Positions 26,928 through 35,723 of a stretch of 64,000 bases of DNA are shown here, piece by piece; within the stretch, counting starts at the first letter, position 1, and each line of letters starts with the position of its first letter. The stretch covers positions 1,242,501 through 1,306,500 of the forward strand of contig NZ_CP054394.1 of NCBI RefSeq assembly GCF_022539405.1, written 5' to 3'. The position numbers were made by a program, and so were the translations under genes. The notes under the pieces were generated by a model, which made no database searches, was not told the DNA's origin, and was given only the letters and a program-made list of their open reading frames with translations. The DNA is from Natranaerofaba carboxydovora. Lineage in GTDB: Bacteria; Bacillota; Natranaerobiia; Natranaerobiales; Natranaerofabaceae.

Positions 26928-27098
26928 AGTTATCACCTCGTGTAGTTAATAGTTATCTTAGTAATCTCCCATGATTATATTCTATAAACTCATTTTTTCA
27001 CCTGCCGTGAAGGCATTTTATAAGTGAACTTTAATGTATTTTTAAGATTTATTTTTTAAGATATAATAATAAATGCTATATTCTATTTTGGAGGTCAA

Positions 27099-28364
27099 AT
27101 GATGATAACTGTTGCATTAATTGGTGCAGGACGTCGTGGGAGAGAAGTATATGGGCGCTATATTAAAAATCATTGTCTTAATACGAGAATAATTGCCGTT
27201 GCAGAGCCAAATTTTTTTAAAAGAAAACAAGCTTCTATTGAACATAATATTTCAATTCGAAAACAATTTAAATCATACGAAAAATTGCTTGATAAAAACA
27301 GGTTAGCTGATGCTATTATGATAACTACTTCTGACCATCATCACTATTATCCCACAATAAAAGGGATCGAGAAAGGTTATAAAATAATACTAGAAAAACC
27401 AATTGCGCCTGATTTTAAGCAATTTAAAGATATAGTAATTAAAGCTAGAGAACATAATAATCAAATATTAGTGACACATCCCCTTCGTTATACCCCTTTT
27501 TATAGAACTATAGTAGATGTTATTAATAAAGGAATAATTGGAGAGATAAAAGCAATTGACCATAATGAACATATAGGCTATTATCACTTCGTACACAGCT
27601 ATGTCAGAGGAAACTGGAGAAATGACTGCATCTCAGCTCCTTTATTTTTGGCAAAAAGCTCTCATGATTTTGACTTACTTTATTGGTTCCTAAATAGGAA
27701 ATGCCTTGAAGTTTTTGCAGGTGGCAGAAAAACGTACTTTAATAAAGAGAATCACCCTGATGATGCGGGAGAAAACTGCCTTGATTGTAAAGCTGAGCCG
27801 AACTGTCCTTACTCAGCACGACATATCTACCTTACTGATGATCTTCCGTGGCCTAAAGATATAATTGAAGAAATGCCATCGAAGTATTTTAGAAAAGTAG
27901 GCGTTAGATTTACTGGCCTTGGCAAATGTGTTTATCTGTGTGATAATACAATGCCAGAATTTTTAACAGCTTCACTTCTTTTTGAAGATGATATAAGAGT
28001 AAACTTTACGATCACAGGTCTATCAAAAGAGATGACGAGAATAACAAATATTTTTGGAACAAAAGGTGAAATAAGAGCAGATTTTGCCCGTAATAAAATT
28101 TGGATTAACCCTTATAGGGGCAAAGAAAACATTATATCCCCCTCAGTAGAAAGAGGAGGACATGGTGGTGGGGATTTTATTATGATAAAAGAATTTGATA
28201 AATTTTTGGGTGAACTAGAAAGTGATAAAAATAAAAATCTAACAACATTGGAATTATCAATTGAAAGTCATTTAGCAGCTTTTGCTGCAGAAAAGTCAAG
28301 AAAAGAGAACAGGCCTGTTTCCCTTTCTAGCTTAAGAAATGAATTGTCTTTAAGCCCGCATTAG
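27099..28364 (+). CDS. Gfo/Idh/MocA-family oxidoreductase
   Basis: A 421-residue NAD(P)-dependent enzyme. The Rossmann motif is GAGRRGREVYG (residues 7-17), then EKPIA (about 104) with the catalytic Lys, and the mid-protein dehydrogenase domain with SSHDFDLLYWFL. An inserted Cys-containing segment (ENCLDCKAEPNCPYSARHIY) is present in a subset of putative dehydrogenases. Substrate unknown, possibly a sugar or inositol derivative. Confidence 0.87.
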   Translation: MMITVALIGAGRRGREVYGRYIKNHCLNTRIIAVAEPNFFKRKQASIEHNISIRKQFKSYEKLLDKNRLADAIMITTSDHHHYYPTIKGIEKGYKIILEKPIAPDFKQFKDIVIKAREHNNQILVTHPLRYTPFYRTIVDVINKGIIGEIKAIDHNEHIGYYHFVHSYVRGNWRNDCISAPLFLAKSSHDFDLLYWFLNRKCLEVFAGGRKTYFNKENHPDDAGENCLDCKAEPNCPYSARHIYLTDDLPWPKDIIEEMPSKYFRKVGVRFTGLGKCVYLCDNTMPEFLTASLLFEDDIRVNFTITGLSKEMTRITNIFGTKGEIRADFARNKIWINPYRGKENIISPSVERGGHGGGDFIMIKEFDKFLGELESDKNKNLTTLELSIESHLAAFAAEKSRKENRPVSLSSLRNELSLSPH

Positions 28365-28525
28365 CCATATGGCTTTAATAACCATGAGATGTAGGTAATA
28401 TATTTAAAAAAACATTTCTTTGTGATATTATACTAGTATAATTTATCATTAAGATTATTTATCAATTAATATTTGATATTTTAATGATAATTTTTATAAC
28501 TTACCACTACGTTAGGAGGAAGAAA

Positions 28526-29524
28526 ATGGCAGACGACAAGCATTCGCCAGATTTATCGTGTGAAATTAATGAGGAAGACCTAGTAGCGAAATACAGAAAA
28601 AAGCTTCCCCAGGTAACTCAAAATATTATCGAGAGTTATAATGAGCAAAGATTTGGTAGCCATGTAGATTTTGAGCCAATACCATCTAGAGAATCTGTTA
28701 TAGAGATTATTGATAAATTTTTTGAAGTTCTATATCCTGGTTATTTTAACTCTGATAAACTTGATCCTGTTAATTTAAATTTTCATATTGGCCAAATTGT
28801 AACAAGGCTTTATAGTATGTTAGCTGACCAAATAATCAGTACCATTCGTCATGACTGTGATCGTTACAATTTAACGTGTCAGGAGTGTAATGAGCAGGGG
28901 TACGATATTGCACTTAGGGTATTAAAGGAAATCCCTAATATTAGAAAACTTTTGGCTACTGATGTTCAAGCAGCTTTTGATGGAGACCCTGCCGCGAAAA
29001 GTTATGACGAAATAATTTTTAGCTATCCTGGTATTTATGCTATTACTGTTTATAGGGTAGCGCATGTTTTGTACGAAAATGATGTTCCATTATTACCTCG
29101 GATAATGACAGAACATGCACATAGTAAAACTGGTATCGATATACATCCCGGAGCGAAGATTAATGAAAGGTTTGCAATAGACCATGGAACTGGAATCGTT
29201 ATTGGTGAAACTACTACAATTGGCAAAAATGTAAGGATATATCAAGGTGTTACCCTTGGAGCATTATCCCTCCCTAAAGATGCTGGAGAACAGCTTAGAG
29301 GTAGAAAGAGACATCCTAATATAGAAGATGATGTTATAATCTATTCTGGTACTACTATTCTTGGAGGAGATACTACTATAGGTGCGAGATCTGTAATAGG
29401 TGGTAATGTTTGGTTGACAGAATCTGTACCTCCTGATACCCAGGTAATAATGGAAAAACCCCAACTTCTCTATAAAAATGATAAATATAAGTCAACGGAG
29501 GAAGAACTTTTTGACGAAGGTTAA
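28526..29524 (+). CDS. cysE: Serine O-acetyltransferase (long form)
   Basis: A 332-residue protein. An N-terminal helical region precedes the SAT core (YPGIYAITVYRVAHVLY), and a left-handed beta-helix of hexapeptide repeats carries GIDIHPGAKIN, IDHGTGIVIGETT and IYQGVTLGA. It acetylates serine for cysteine synthesis. The His/Asp pair needed for catalysis is present (DHGTG). ATG 28526 follows GGAGGAAGAAA; an ATG further up has no ribosome site. It is longer than enterobacterial CysE because of the N-terminal extension, a form found in many bacteria. Confidence 0.9.
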   Translation: MADDKHSPDLSCEINEEDLVAKYRKKLPQVTQNIIESYNEQRFGSHVDFEPIPSRESVIEIIDKFFEVLYPGYFNSDKLDPVNLNFHIGQIVTRLYSMLADQIISTIRHDCDRYNLTCQECNEQGYDIALRVLKEIPNIRKLLATDVQAAFDGDPAAKSYDEIIFSYPGIYAITVYRVAHVLYENDVPLLPRIMTEHAHSKTGIDIHPGAKINERFAIDHGTGIVIGETTTIGKNVRIYQGVTLGALSLPKDAGEQLRGRKRHPNIEDDVIIYSGTTILGGDTTIGARSVIGGNVWLTESVPPDTQVIMEKPQLLYKNDKYKSTEEELFDEG

Positions 29525-29527
29525 ATA

Positions 29528-29553
29528 ATTAAGAGGGCAAAAGCCCTCTTTTA
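29528..29553 (+). terminator. Terminator of the serine acetyltransferase gene
   Basis: AAGAGGGC-AAAA-GCCCTCTT hairpin followed by a T-rich run. Confidence 0.87.
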
Positions 29554-29556
29554 ATT

Positions 29557-30567
29557 TTATATATTTCTATCAACCGCTTCGGCTATTGGTTTTAAGCTCT
29601 CCATAAGATTAGCAAATTTATCTGGTTTCAAACTCTGGGTACCGTCACACATAGCCGTGGCTGGGTCGTTATGAACTTCAATAATTAACCCATCTGCCCC
29701 TGCAGCTACTGCTGCTTTTGATAAACCGCTTACATACTTCCACGAACCAGAAGCATGGCTTGGATCAGCAACAACAGGAAGATGAGACAGTTCTCTAGCT
29801 ACTAGAATTGCGCTAATGTCCATTGTGTTTCTAGTTTCTGTCTCGAAAGTTCTAATACCCCGTTCGCACAATATAATGTCGGAGTTCCCCTCAGACATTA
29901 CATATTCTGCAGCCATAAGCCATTCTTCTATTGTGGCGGCAAGACCTCTTTTTAGTAAAACTGGTTTCTCTGTCATACCTGCTTCCTGTAATAATCTGAA
30001 GTTTTGCATATTCCTGGCTCCTATCTGCAACACATCAGAATATTTTGCAACAGTTTCAACATCTCTTGTGTCAATAACCTCCGTAACTATTTTTAAACCT
30101 GTTTCCTTTCTAGCTGTATCTAGCATTTTTAGCCCTTCTTCTTGAAGTCCCTGGAAAGAGTAAGGAGAAGTTCTAGGTTTAAAAGCACCACCGCGCAATA
30201 TTTTAGCCCCTGCATCCTTAACTTTATGCGCTGTTACGAAGAAGTCATCTTTATCTTCTACAGCACATGGACCTGCCATAACTACTAACTCGTCTCCGCC
30301 TATTTTAACATCTCCTACTTTAACAATGCTTTTTTCTTGTATCTCTTTACTTGCTAATTTGTATGGTTTCATAATTGGCACAATGTTTTCCACACCGGGA
30401 TACATCATTAGTTGATCATTGTCCAAATGTCTTTTGTCACCTATAACTCCGATTACCGTTTTCACCTCACCATAAATTGGATGTGTTTTACACCCTAGTT
30501 CTTCTAACCTATTTTCTACTTTTTCAATTTGTTCTTTTGTTGCTGATGGTTCCATAATAATAATCAT
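29557..30567 (-). CDS. aroF: 3-deoxy-7-phosphoheptulonate (DAHP) synthase
   Basis: A 336-residue type I-beta DAHP synthase: a ferredoxin-like N-terminal regulatory domain (about 1-65) and a TIM barrel with VMAGPCAVED, GGAFKPRTSPYSFQG, the IGARNMQN motif, KRGL, and DPSHASG. It condenses phosphoenolpyruvate and erythrose-4-phosphate, the first step toward aromatic amino acids. AGGGGG precedes the ATG. A T-box leader lies directly upstream, so expression responds to tRNA charging. Confidence 0.96.
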   Translation of the reverse strand: MIIIMEPSATKEQIEKVENRLEELGCKTHPIYGEVKTVIGVIGDKRHLDNDQLMMYPGVENIVPIMKPYKLASKEIQEKSIVKVGDVKIGGDELVVMAGPCAVEDKDDFFVTAHKVKDAGAKILRGGAFKPRTSPYSFQGLQEEGLKMLDTARKETGLKIVTEVIDTRDVETVAKYSDVLQIGARNMQNFRLLQEAGMTEKPVLLKRGLAATIEEWLMAAEYVMSEGNSDIILCERGIRTFETETRNTMDISAILVARELSHLPVVADPSHASGSWKYVSGLSKAAVAAGADGLIIEVHNDPATAMCDGTQSLKPDKFANLMESLKPIAEAVDRNI

Positions 30568-30603
30568 ATTATTACCCCCTAATATAATTTTTATAAGTAA
30601 TAC

Positions 30604-30930
30604 AAAAACTCCTCATCCCAAAAAAGGGACGAGGAGTATTACATACACCACGCGGTACCACCCAGATTGATTCCATAAAGGAACCCGCTCATAAAGCATA
30701 CGGGAAATTAGAATATTATAGTAACATAATAATATAATTCATAATTTCCGATATACCCTCCAGGTTAACGTCAGGAGTTAACGGCTCGGCCTATTAGCAT
30801 TACGCATTCAGCCTGCAGCTCCGAGGTGAACTTCAATTTAAAATAACTTACCGGGCTTTCACCATCTCCGGCTCGCTGTAAAGAAGTGATTTTAAATCTA
30901 CTTTACCTCTTCATAGCTTTTAATTTAATA
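30604..30930 (-). ncRNA. T-box leader of the DAHP synthase gene (Phe-type specifier)
   Basis: On the minus strand this leader has a Stem I with GATGGTGAAAGCCCGG, a specifier region reading AAG-TTC-ACCTCGGAG, a Stem III, the universal T-box GGGTGGTACCGCG (30648-30660 region), and a terminator ACTCCTCGTCCC / GGGATGAGGAGT followed by T-run. The specifier codon in the usual place is TTC, i.e. phenylalanine. Uncharged tRNA-Phe should stabilise the antiterminator and turn on DAHP synthase. Confidence 0.94.
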
Positions 30931-30974
30931 TTATAGTTTCTTTAAAAATTAGAATTTTTCCTAGTTTTAGATAA

Positions 30975-31002
30975 GTTATCATAAGTTCACACAGAATGTC
31001 AA
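30975..31002 (-). promoter_or_regulatory. Promoter of the T-box/DAHP synthase transcript
   Basis: A perfect TTGACA (30997-31002) is followed 16 nt later by GATAAC (30975-30980). The transcript would begin about 40 nt before T-box Stem I. Confidence 0.65.
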
Positions 31003-31126
31003 GGTGATTTTCTAAAATTATTTTTGAAGCATCCTTAGAAAAAAATACAAATCAGGTACAAATAACTATTAAAATGATATAATATGACTATATGGCAGAT
31101 AATAGATAATTTTTGGAGGCTTGAAC

Positions 31127-32557
31127 ATGAATGAGTATAAATACCAGAGTGCGATAATATTATCTCTTGCTTTTCATTTTGGGTGGTTACTTTCCTTTCC
31201 TTTCTATGGTCCGGTACTTCAAGTATTTACAGTTAAAAACTCTGTAGATGGTTTAAGTAATCTACCTCTAATTTTTGTCTTTTGTCATGCTGTTTTTTTT
31301 ATTTTTGGTGGAATTTTTCTAAGAGATATTTATATATGGAAAAAAGTTATGTTAACAAGTCTTACGGTCATTATTTTATTTAATATAGTTTTTATATTTT
31401 TGGACTCTACTATACTATTAATATTTATGGGGATAATGGGGGCTTTATCTTCTGTTTATATATTAGGCTGGAGTTGTTTGTATTCAATGTGTATCCCCTT
31501 TAACAATAAAATTAAAACTATGGCTGCAATAATAATTATATCTAATGCTGTATTTGTTTTAATTAATTGGCTATCAACTTATTTATCATCAATTCAGCTT
31601 TTGACTGTAGCTATATTACCTTTGATTGCTTCTATGGTTATTCTGGTCAAAATACCAGAATTGTTAAAGTTAGAAATAAAGCCGGCAAAAAATACTAAAA
31701 AAGATGACTCCCCACTCCCCCTGCCAAAAACTTTAATAATATTTTGTATATTTGTTGCGGGATTATTTTTGAACGGTGGATTTATGTATAATATAATGCT
31801 TCCTTCATTTGAAGGAGAGTTACCTTTTTTTAAGAATTATACATACTTACCCTACATTTTAGTATTACTTATAATTTTTAAATTAAGCAGTAAAATAAAA
31901 TATTACCTGCTAGTTTATATGGGGGTTACCCTTTTGGGAATGTCTTTTGTCTCCTTTGCTCTTTTAGGAGATAATATAGTAGGGTTATTTTTAACTCATA
32001 CCTTAGTAGAATCATCCTTTGCTTTTTTAGATTTATTTGTATGGGTTGCTCTGGGTAATTTAGCTTTTATTTATGGTGCACCTTATCAATTGTTTGGTTA
32101 TGTGTTGGGTGTGATGGTGTCAAGCATATTTGCAGGTAATATAATAGGTAGTCAAATATTTCAGATTGGTGAAACTCATAGATTGATAATGGCTGTATTT
32201 GCTGCGACAGCTATTTTTTTAACTCACTTGGTTATACCTTGGTTAAATAAAAGAATAAATAGTGATTTTACTACTATGGTGGCAGTTACCATGGAAGATG
32301 AAACTCTTGCTGAAGAAAAAGATATTTTTGATATTTTACTTGGTCAGCTACTCCCTGGAGAAAATCTAACACCACGAGAAAAAGAAGTTACAAAACTAAT
32401 TTTAAAAGGCTTAAAAAACAAAGAAATTGCTGAACAACTTTTTATAAGTGATAACACATTAAAATCTCACCTTAGAAATATTTACCCTAAATTTGGAGTA
32501 ACACAAAAACGTGAACTTTTATCTATAGCATTAAATATCAAGAAATATAAAAATTAA
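31127..32557 (+). CDS. Membrane-embedded LuxR-type regulator with MFS-like sensor
   Basis: About 476 residues. The first about 375 residues form some twelve hydrophobic segments in an MFS-like arrangement. The C-terminus is a LuxR/GerE helix-turn-helix (LTPREKEVTKLILKGLKNKE, then IAEQLFISDNTLKSHLRNIY). This architecture suggests a one-component sensor that stays in the membrane while binding DNA. Similar proteins occur in some anaerobic Actinobacteria and Firmicutes. The signal is unknown. ATG 31127 is 7 nt after GGAGG. Confidence 0.88.
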   Translation: MNEYKYQSAIILSLAFHFGWLLSFPFYGPVLQVFTVKNSVDGLSNLPLIFVFCHAVFFIFGGIFLRDIYIWKKVMLTSLTVIILFNIVFIFLDSTILLIFMGIMGALSSVYILGWSCLYSMCIPFNNKIKTMAAIIIISNAVFVLINWLSTYLSSIQLLTVAILPLIASMVILVKIPELLKLEIKPAKNTKKDDSPLPLPKTLIIFCIFVAGLFLNGGFMYNIMLPSFEGELPFFKNYTYLPYILVLLIIFKLSSKIKYYLLVYMGVTLLGMSFVSFALLGDNIVGLFLTHTLVESSFAFLDLFVWVALGNLAFIYGAPYQLFGYVLGVMVSSIFAGNIIGSQIFQIGETHRLIMAVFAATAIFLTHLVIPWLNKRINSDFTTMVAVTMEDETLAEEKDIFDILLGQLLPGENLTPREKEVTKLILKGLKNKEIAEQLFISDNTLKSHLRNIYPKFGVTQKRELLSIALNIKKYKN

Positions 32558-32605
32558 CGCTGATTCTGGTGCAAAAAGTCTATTCACGCATGTAAAGTGT
32601 TTTTA

Positions 32606-33406
32606 TTAGTTTTTTATTTTTTTGATTAAAAAATAGGCAAAGACTCCAAGCAGGATAATAAAAGGCCAAATCATAAAAATGCCATTTAGTAAAGTTACCA
32701 TAGCAACTACAAATGTATTCCAGCCATTTTGAAAGCTATATAAAAACCCAGTGATTATATTATCAGGTGTGGTTGTTATAGTAATCTTATGTTGTAAATA
32801 AACTGTAATTTTTGAATAGTCAATTGCCCTTTCCAAATAATTCATTCTACCCTGGCTACTTTCAATGTTTTCCCTTAGGCGGGTTAATTCCTTTTCGATA
32901 TTTATAATCTCTTCAATATTATCAGCTTGGTCTAGGAGTTGAATGAGCCGCTGTTCTTGTGCCTCTAGGACATCAATGCGAGCTCTTAAATCAATATATT
33001 TTTCAGTTACATCTAAAGTTGAGCTTTCCATTCTTGTAACATCTGCAATATTTGAGAGTTCATCCATTAATGAGTCAAACTCAGCGCTATCTATCCTAAG
33101 AATCATTGTGGCGTAATGAATGTCATTTTGTTGTTGAAATGTTGATTTTTCTACAAATCCTTCCGATTTTTCTAATAGTTTAGTAATTTTTTCAGAAGCA
33201 TCTTTTACATCTTTAGTATCAAGATAAATAATGCCTTCTTTTATTATTTTTTCTATCCCACTTTCACTTAGTTGATTGTCTTCTGCTAAATCTCTTGCCA
33301 AATCGTGTGTTGTAATTTCTTCAGCCATTTCATTTGCACAACCATTAATGAAAAACAAAACAAGTAATATTATAGTTACTTTCAAAAAAACACTTTTATT
33401 TTTCAT
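32606..33406 (-). CDS. DUF4349 lipoprotein
   Basis: About 266 residues: a lipoprotein signal (VTIILLVLFFINGC), a globular part with STFQQQNDIHYATMILRI, a coiled coil (about 140-195) and a C-terminal membrane helix. This matches the DUF4349 layout: lipid anchor outside, helical stalk, then membrane. Function of the family is unknown; an envelope role is likely. I chose ATG 33406, since the ATG at 33433 lies in front of the purine-rich ribosome site. Divergent from the RDD gene across a 40-bp palindrome. Confidence 0.82.
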   Translation of the reverse strand: MKNKSVFLKVTIILLVLFFINGCANEMAEEITTHDLARDLAEDNQLSESGIEKIIKEGIIYLDTKDVKDASEKITKLLEKSEGFVEKSTFQQQNDIHYATMILRIDSAEFDSLMDELSNIADVTRMESSTLDVTEKYIDLRARIDVLEAQEQRLIQLLDQADNIEEIINIEKELTRLRENIESSQGRMNYLERAIDYSKITVYLQHKITITTTPDNIITGFLYSFQNGWNTFVVAMVTLLNGIFMIWPFIILLGVFAYFLIKKIKN

Positions 33407-33490
33407 TTTTGTTTTCTCTTCTCTCCCCTCCATTACAAAAGTATTCTATAATATATGAGTTAATTGATAATTTAATCATAATGTTTCTTT

Positions 33491-33530
33491 ATCATAAAAA
33501 CATCACCCTTAAGGGTGATGTTTTTATGAT
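33491..33530. promoter_or_regulatory. 40-bp perfect palindrome, operator copy 1
   Basis: A perfect palindrome with no spacer whose centre is ATCACCCTTAAGGGTGAT (33502-33519). It lies in the divergent promoter region, so it is not a terminator. A TATAAA -10 box (33539-33544) for the RDD gene starts 20 nt after the core, which places the core centre near -40. Confidence 0.75.
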
Positions 33531-33600
33531 TGTTTCACTATAAACTAAAGTTAATCAATTAAATTGATATTTGTATTAACTTTGATAGGAGGAGATTTTA

Positions 33601-34455
33601 ATGTCTAATTACAAAGAATGTCCATTTTGTGGAGAAGAGATTCTATCAAAAGCAGTAAAATGTAAACATTGCTATTCGATGCTAGAGAACGATTCAGAAA
33701 TGCCACCAAAGCCTCCAACATCTCCAATACCAGCTAAACCACCAACGCTGTCCAAATCATCTTTTTCTTCACATGCTAGTTCATCTTCTGCTGCATCAAC
33801 TACTGATCAAAAATCTTCTAGTCCACCTCCGCCACCGCCACCACCTTCTAATGCTGTAATGTCAAACCCAACTCCATCTATGCCACCATCTCCGCCACCG
33901 TTAGCACCAAACCCTCCTGGTTTTGGTGGAGATGTTATGTCAGGCTCGGGTGACTTTGCTTATGACTACCCTAAAGCAAGCATGGGAAAACGAATTTTAG
34001 GATATATCGTAGACGGGATTGTCGCCATGGTACCTTTAATTATTTTAATTCCTATAGCATTAATGCCAATTTATAGGTATATTGCTTCTGATGGATGGAT
34101 TACTCCTAGTGGCTTTGAATGGGCTCTTGGGATAATCGGCATTATTATAGGTTTTGGATGGAGTATAGTTTATTCATTTGTTCGTGACGGGCTTAAAAAT
34201 GGTCAAAGCTATGGGAAAAGAGCTGCAGGGTTGATGGTAGTCCGTTTGACTGACAACAAACCTTGTAATAAAGTAGACTCTTTTAAAAGGAACGTTGTTG
34301 CAGCAGTGATAGGTGCAGTTTTAAGTTGGATACCAGGGTTAAATATGATTGCTAGTTTTGCTGAACCATTAGTTGCAGCTATTGATAAAAAAGGTTTAAG
34401 ACTTGGGGATAGATTTGCTAAGACCCAAGTTATATTAAAAGAAGATTACAGGTAG
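33601..34455 (+). CDS. Zinc-ribbon, proline-rich, RDD-family membrane protein
   Basis: A 284-residue protein with three parts: an N-terminal zinc ribbon (CPFCGEEILSKAVKCKHC), a long linker rich in Pro and Ser including runs of eight prolines (about 35-115), and a C-terminal RDD domain with three membrane segments (MGKRILGYIVDGIVAMVPL). RDD proteins are linked to ion or stress tolerance, but this one has no assigned activity. The upstream palindrome suggests shared control with the lipoprotein gene and the TIGR00266 gene. Confidence 0.85.
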   Translation: MSNYKECPFCGEEILSKAVKCKHCYSMLENDSEMPPKPPTSPIPAKPPTLSKSSFSSHASSSSAASTTDQKSSSPPPPPPPPSNAVMSNPTPSMPPSPPPLAPNPPGFGGDVMSGSGDFAYDYPKASMGKRILGYIVDGIVAMVPLIILIPIALMPIYRYIASDGWITPSGFEWALGIIGIIIGFGWSIVYSFVRDGLKNGQSYGKRAAGLMVVRLTDNKPCNKVDSFKRNVVAAVIGAVLSWIPGLNMIASFAEPLVAAIDKKGLRLGDRFAKTQVILKEDYR

Positions 34456-34547
34456 CATTAGATAAACTAGATATATATAAAGTAGAGTGACTTTTTTTGC
34501 TCTGCTTTATATACCTTATTTCAGTGTAAAAAATTTTGATTCTTAAT

Positions 34548-34565
34548 ATCACCTTAAAGGGTGAT
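34548..34565. promoter_or_regulatory. Operator copy 2
   Basis: ATCACCTTAAAGGGTGAT, 16 of 18 positions identical to copy 1. A TACAAT -10 box (34587-34592) starts 22 nt after it and no convincing -35 is seen, matching the geometry of copy 1. Confidence 0.72.
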
Positions 34566-34626
34566 GGCAGGGTTGATTAAATTGAGTACAATAAAAGTAA
34601 TAAATCCAGGATTAGGAGGGATATGA

Positions 34627-35265
34627 ATGAACAAAAATTCAACTAATCATTTTCGATACATCACCTTGCTTTTTGTTTTGTTTTTATTTGCAATTACTAC
34701 ATTTGGATGTAATCAGAATAGCGAAGAAGTAGAAGCAAAAGAAAGTCTAAATGATTCTAGCTCAGAAGGGAATGTAACCAAAAGTATAAGCCAGCTTACT
34801 GAAGAGGGGAAATCACCTGTAGAAATTTCTAAATTAATAAGAAAGGATATGTTTTATCCTCTACCAACTACTTATGATTTTAGCATAACCAATGTATCGA
34901 ATGCACAAATACGTACTATTAAAGGAGTTGTTGTTTTTATAGATTCGGATGGCAATTATGTACCAGGGCAAATCGCAGAGACAGGTGTTGCGGAATTTAT
35001 TTCTCCAGGCCAAACTGTTGAGTTTCAACTGTATGGCAGTGAAGATGAATCAATACATTCAGGAATAATTGTTGTAGAAAACATGACCTATAGCAGTGGA
35101 AACTTTATGCAAAGGTGGGAGAATCCTAACTTCGCTGCCGAAATTGAAGAACTAACTGGGCTAGCTGAAATTTGGGATATAGAAACTTTAAATGAGATAC
35201 TTGATGTTGATGAAACTGAAGTAGAAGAGGAAGAAATAACAGATGATGATATTATAAACGAATAA
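34627..35265 (+). CDS. Lipoprotein, FxLYD-like beta domain (unknown)
   Basis: A 212-residue protein with signal and lipobox (FGC near residue 28), a central beta-rich domain (YDFSITNVSNAQIRTIKGVV, residues about 79-98) resembling domains that regulate or stabilise other envelope proteins, and an acidic C-terminal tail (ETEVEEEEITDDD). No definite family. GGAGGGAT precedes the ATG. Followed by two small membrane proteins, probably one transcript. Confidence 0.72.
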   Translation: MNKNSTNHFRYITLLFVLFLFAITTFGCNQNSEEVEAKESLNDSSSEGNVTKSISQLTEEGKSPVEISKLIRKDMFYPLPTTYDFSITNVSNAQIRTIKGVVVFIDSDGNYVPGQIAETGVAEFISPGQTVEFQLYGSEDESIHSGIIVVENMTYSSGNFMQRWENPNFAAEIEELTGLAEIWDIETLNEILDVDETEVEEEEITDDDIINE

Positions 35266-35294
35266 ATTATTTCATTTAACAGGCGGTGGTCTAC

Positions 35295-35387
35295 GTGGAT
35301 AAGGAGTCAAGGGTAATTCTCACAACTACTGTGTCAGTTTTACTAGGAGTGATTCTGTTGGTTTATTTGTATAAAATAATAATTTGA
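35295..35387 (+). CDS. 30-residue single-span membrane peptide
   Basis: A GTG-started frame of 30 codons: a short charged N-terminus (DKESR), then one hydrophobic segment VILTTTVSVLLGVILLVYLY, ending KIII. GGCGGTGG lies upstream. It sits between the lipoprotein and the next small membrane protein in the same direction. Small and without known homology, but the composition is typical of a real single-span peptide. Confidence 0.45.
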   Translation: MDKESRVILTTTVSVLLGVILLVYLYKIII

Positions 35388-35403
35388 GAATGGAGTGAAT
35401 AAA

Positions 35404-35619
35404 ATGGATTTTATTTCGGTAATATTTATTCTTATATTTGTCTATCTTGTTATAATTCGTCCATTGTTAAAAGGCGGTAAACGAAGACGTGGAATAGGTG
35501 CAGGTGGAGGGGCAGTACCTTTCTACCTTAATGATCAAAATAGGCTTGATGGTAATGAATCAGATAATGATAATGACAGCTGTGATGACTATGATGATGG
35601 CGGCTGTGATGACCAATAA
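35404..35619 (+). CDS. Small membrane protein with Gly and Asp-rich tail
   Basis: About 71 residues: an N-terminal membrane segment (FISVIFILIFVYLVIIRPLL), a Lys/Arg stretch, a glycine-rich turn, then an Asp/Asn/Cys-rich tail ending DDYDDGGCDDQ. Unknown function; the tail could bind cations. ATG 35404 follows GGAGTGAATAAA. Last gene of the operator-2 unit, followed by a terminator. Confidence 0.6.
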   Translation: MDFISVIFILIFVYLVIIRPLLKGGKRRRGIGAGGGAVPFYLNDQNRLDGNESDNDNDSCDDYDDGGCDDQ

Positions 35620-35670
35620 CCTATTATAACTAAAAAAAATTATAAAATAACAAATCAAACAAAAAATAGA

Positions 35671-35710
35671 GTGAGTCAGGATTGTTATTTTCCTAACTCA
35701 CTTATTTTTG
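35671..35710. terminator. Bidirectional terminator
   Basis: GTGAGTCAGGA pairs with TCCTAACTCAC (one mismatch), with a T-rich stretch after it and an A-run before it. It lies between convergent genes. Confidence 0.75.
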
Positions 35711-35723
35711 TTAAAGTGTATAT

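Noticed and set aside
33491-33530. 40-bp palindrome as a transcription terminator
   Set aside because: It lies between two divergent genes, so no transcript ends there; two further copies also lie upstream of genes.
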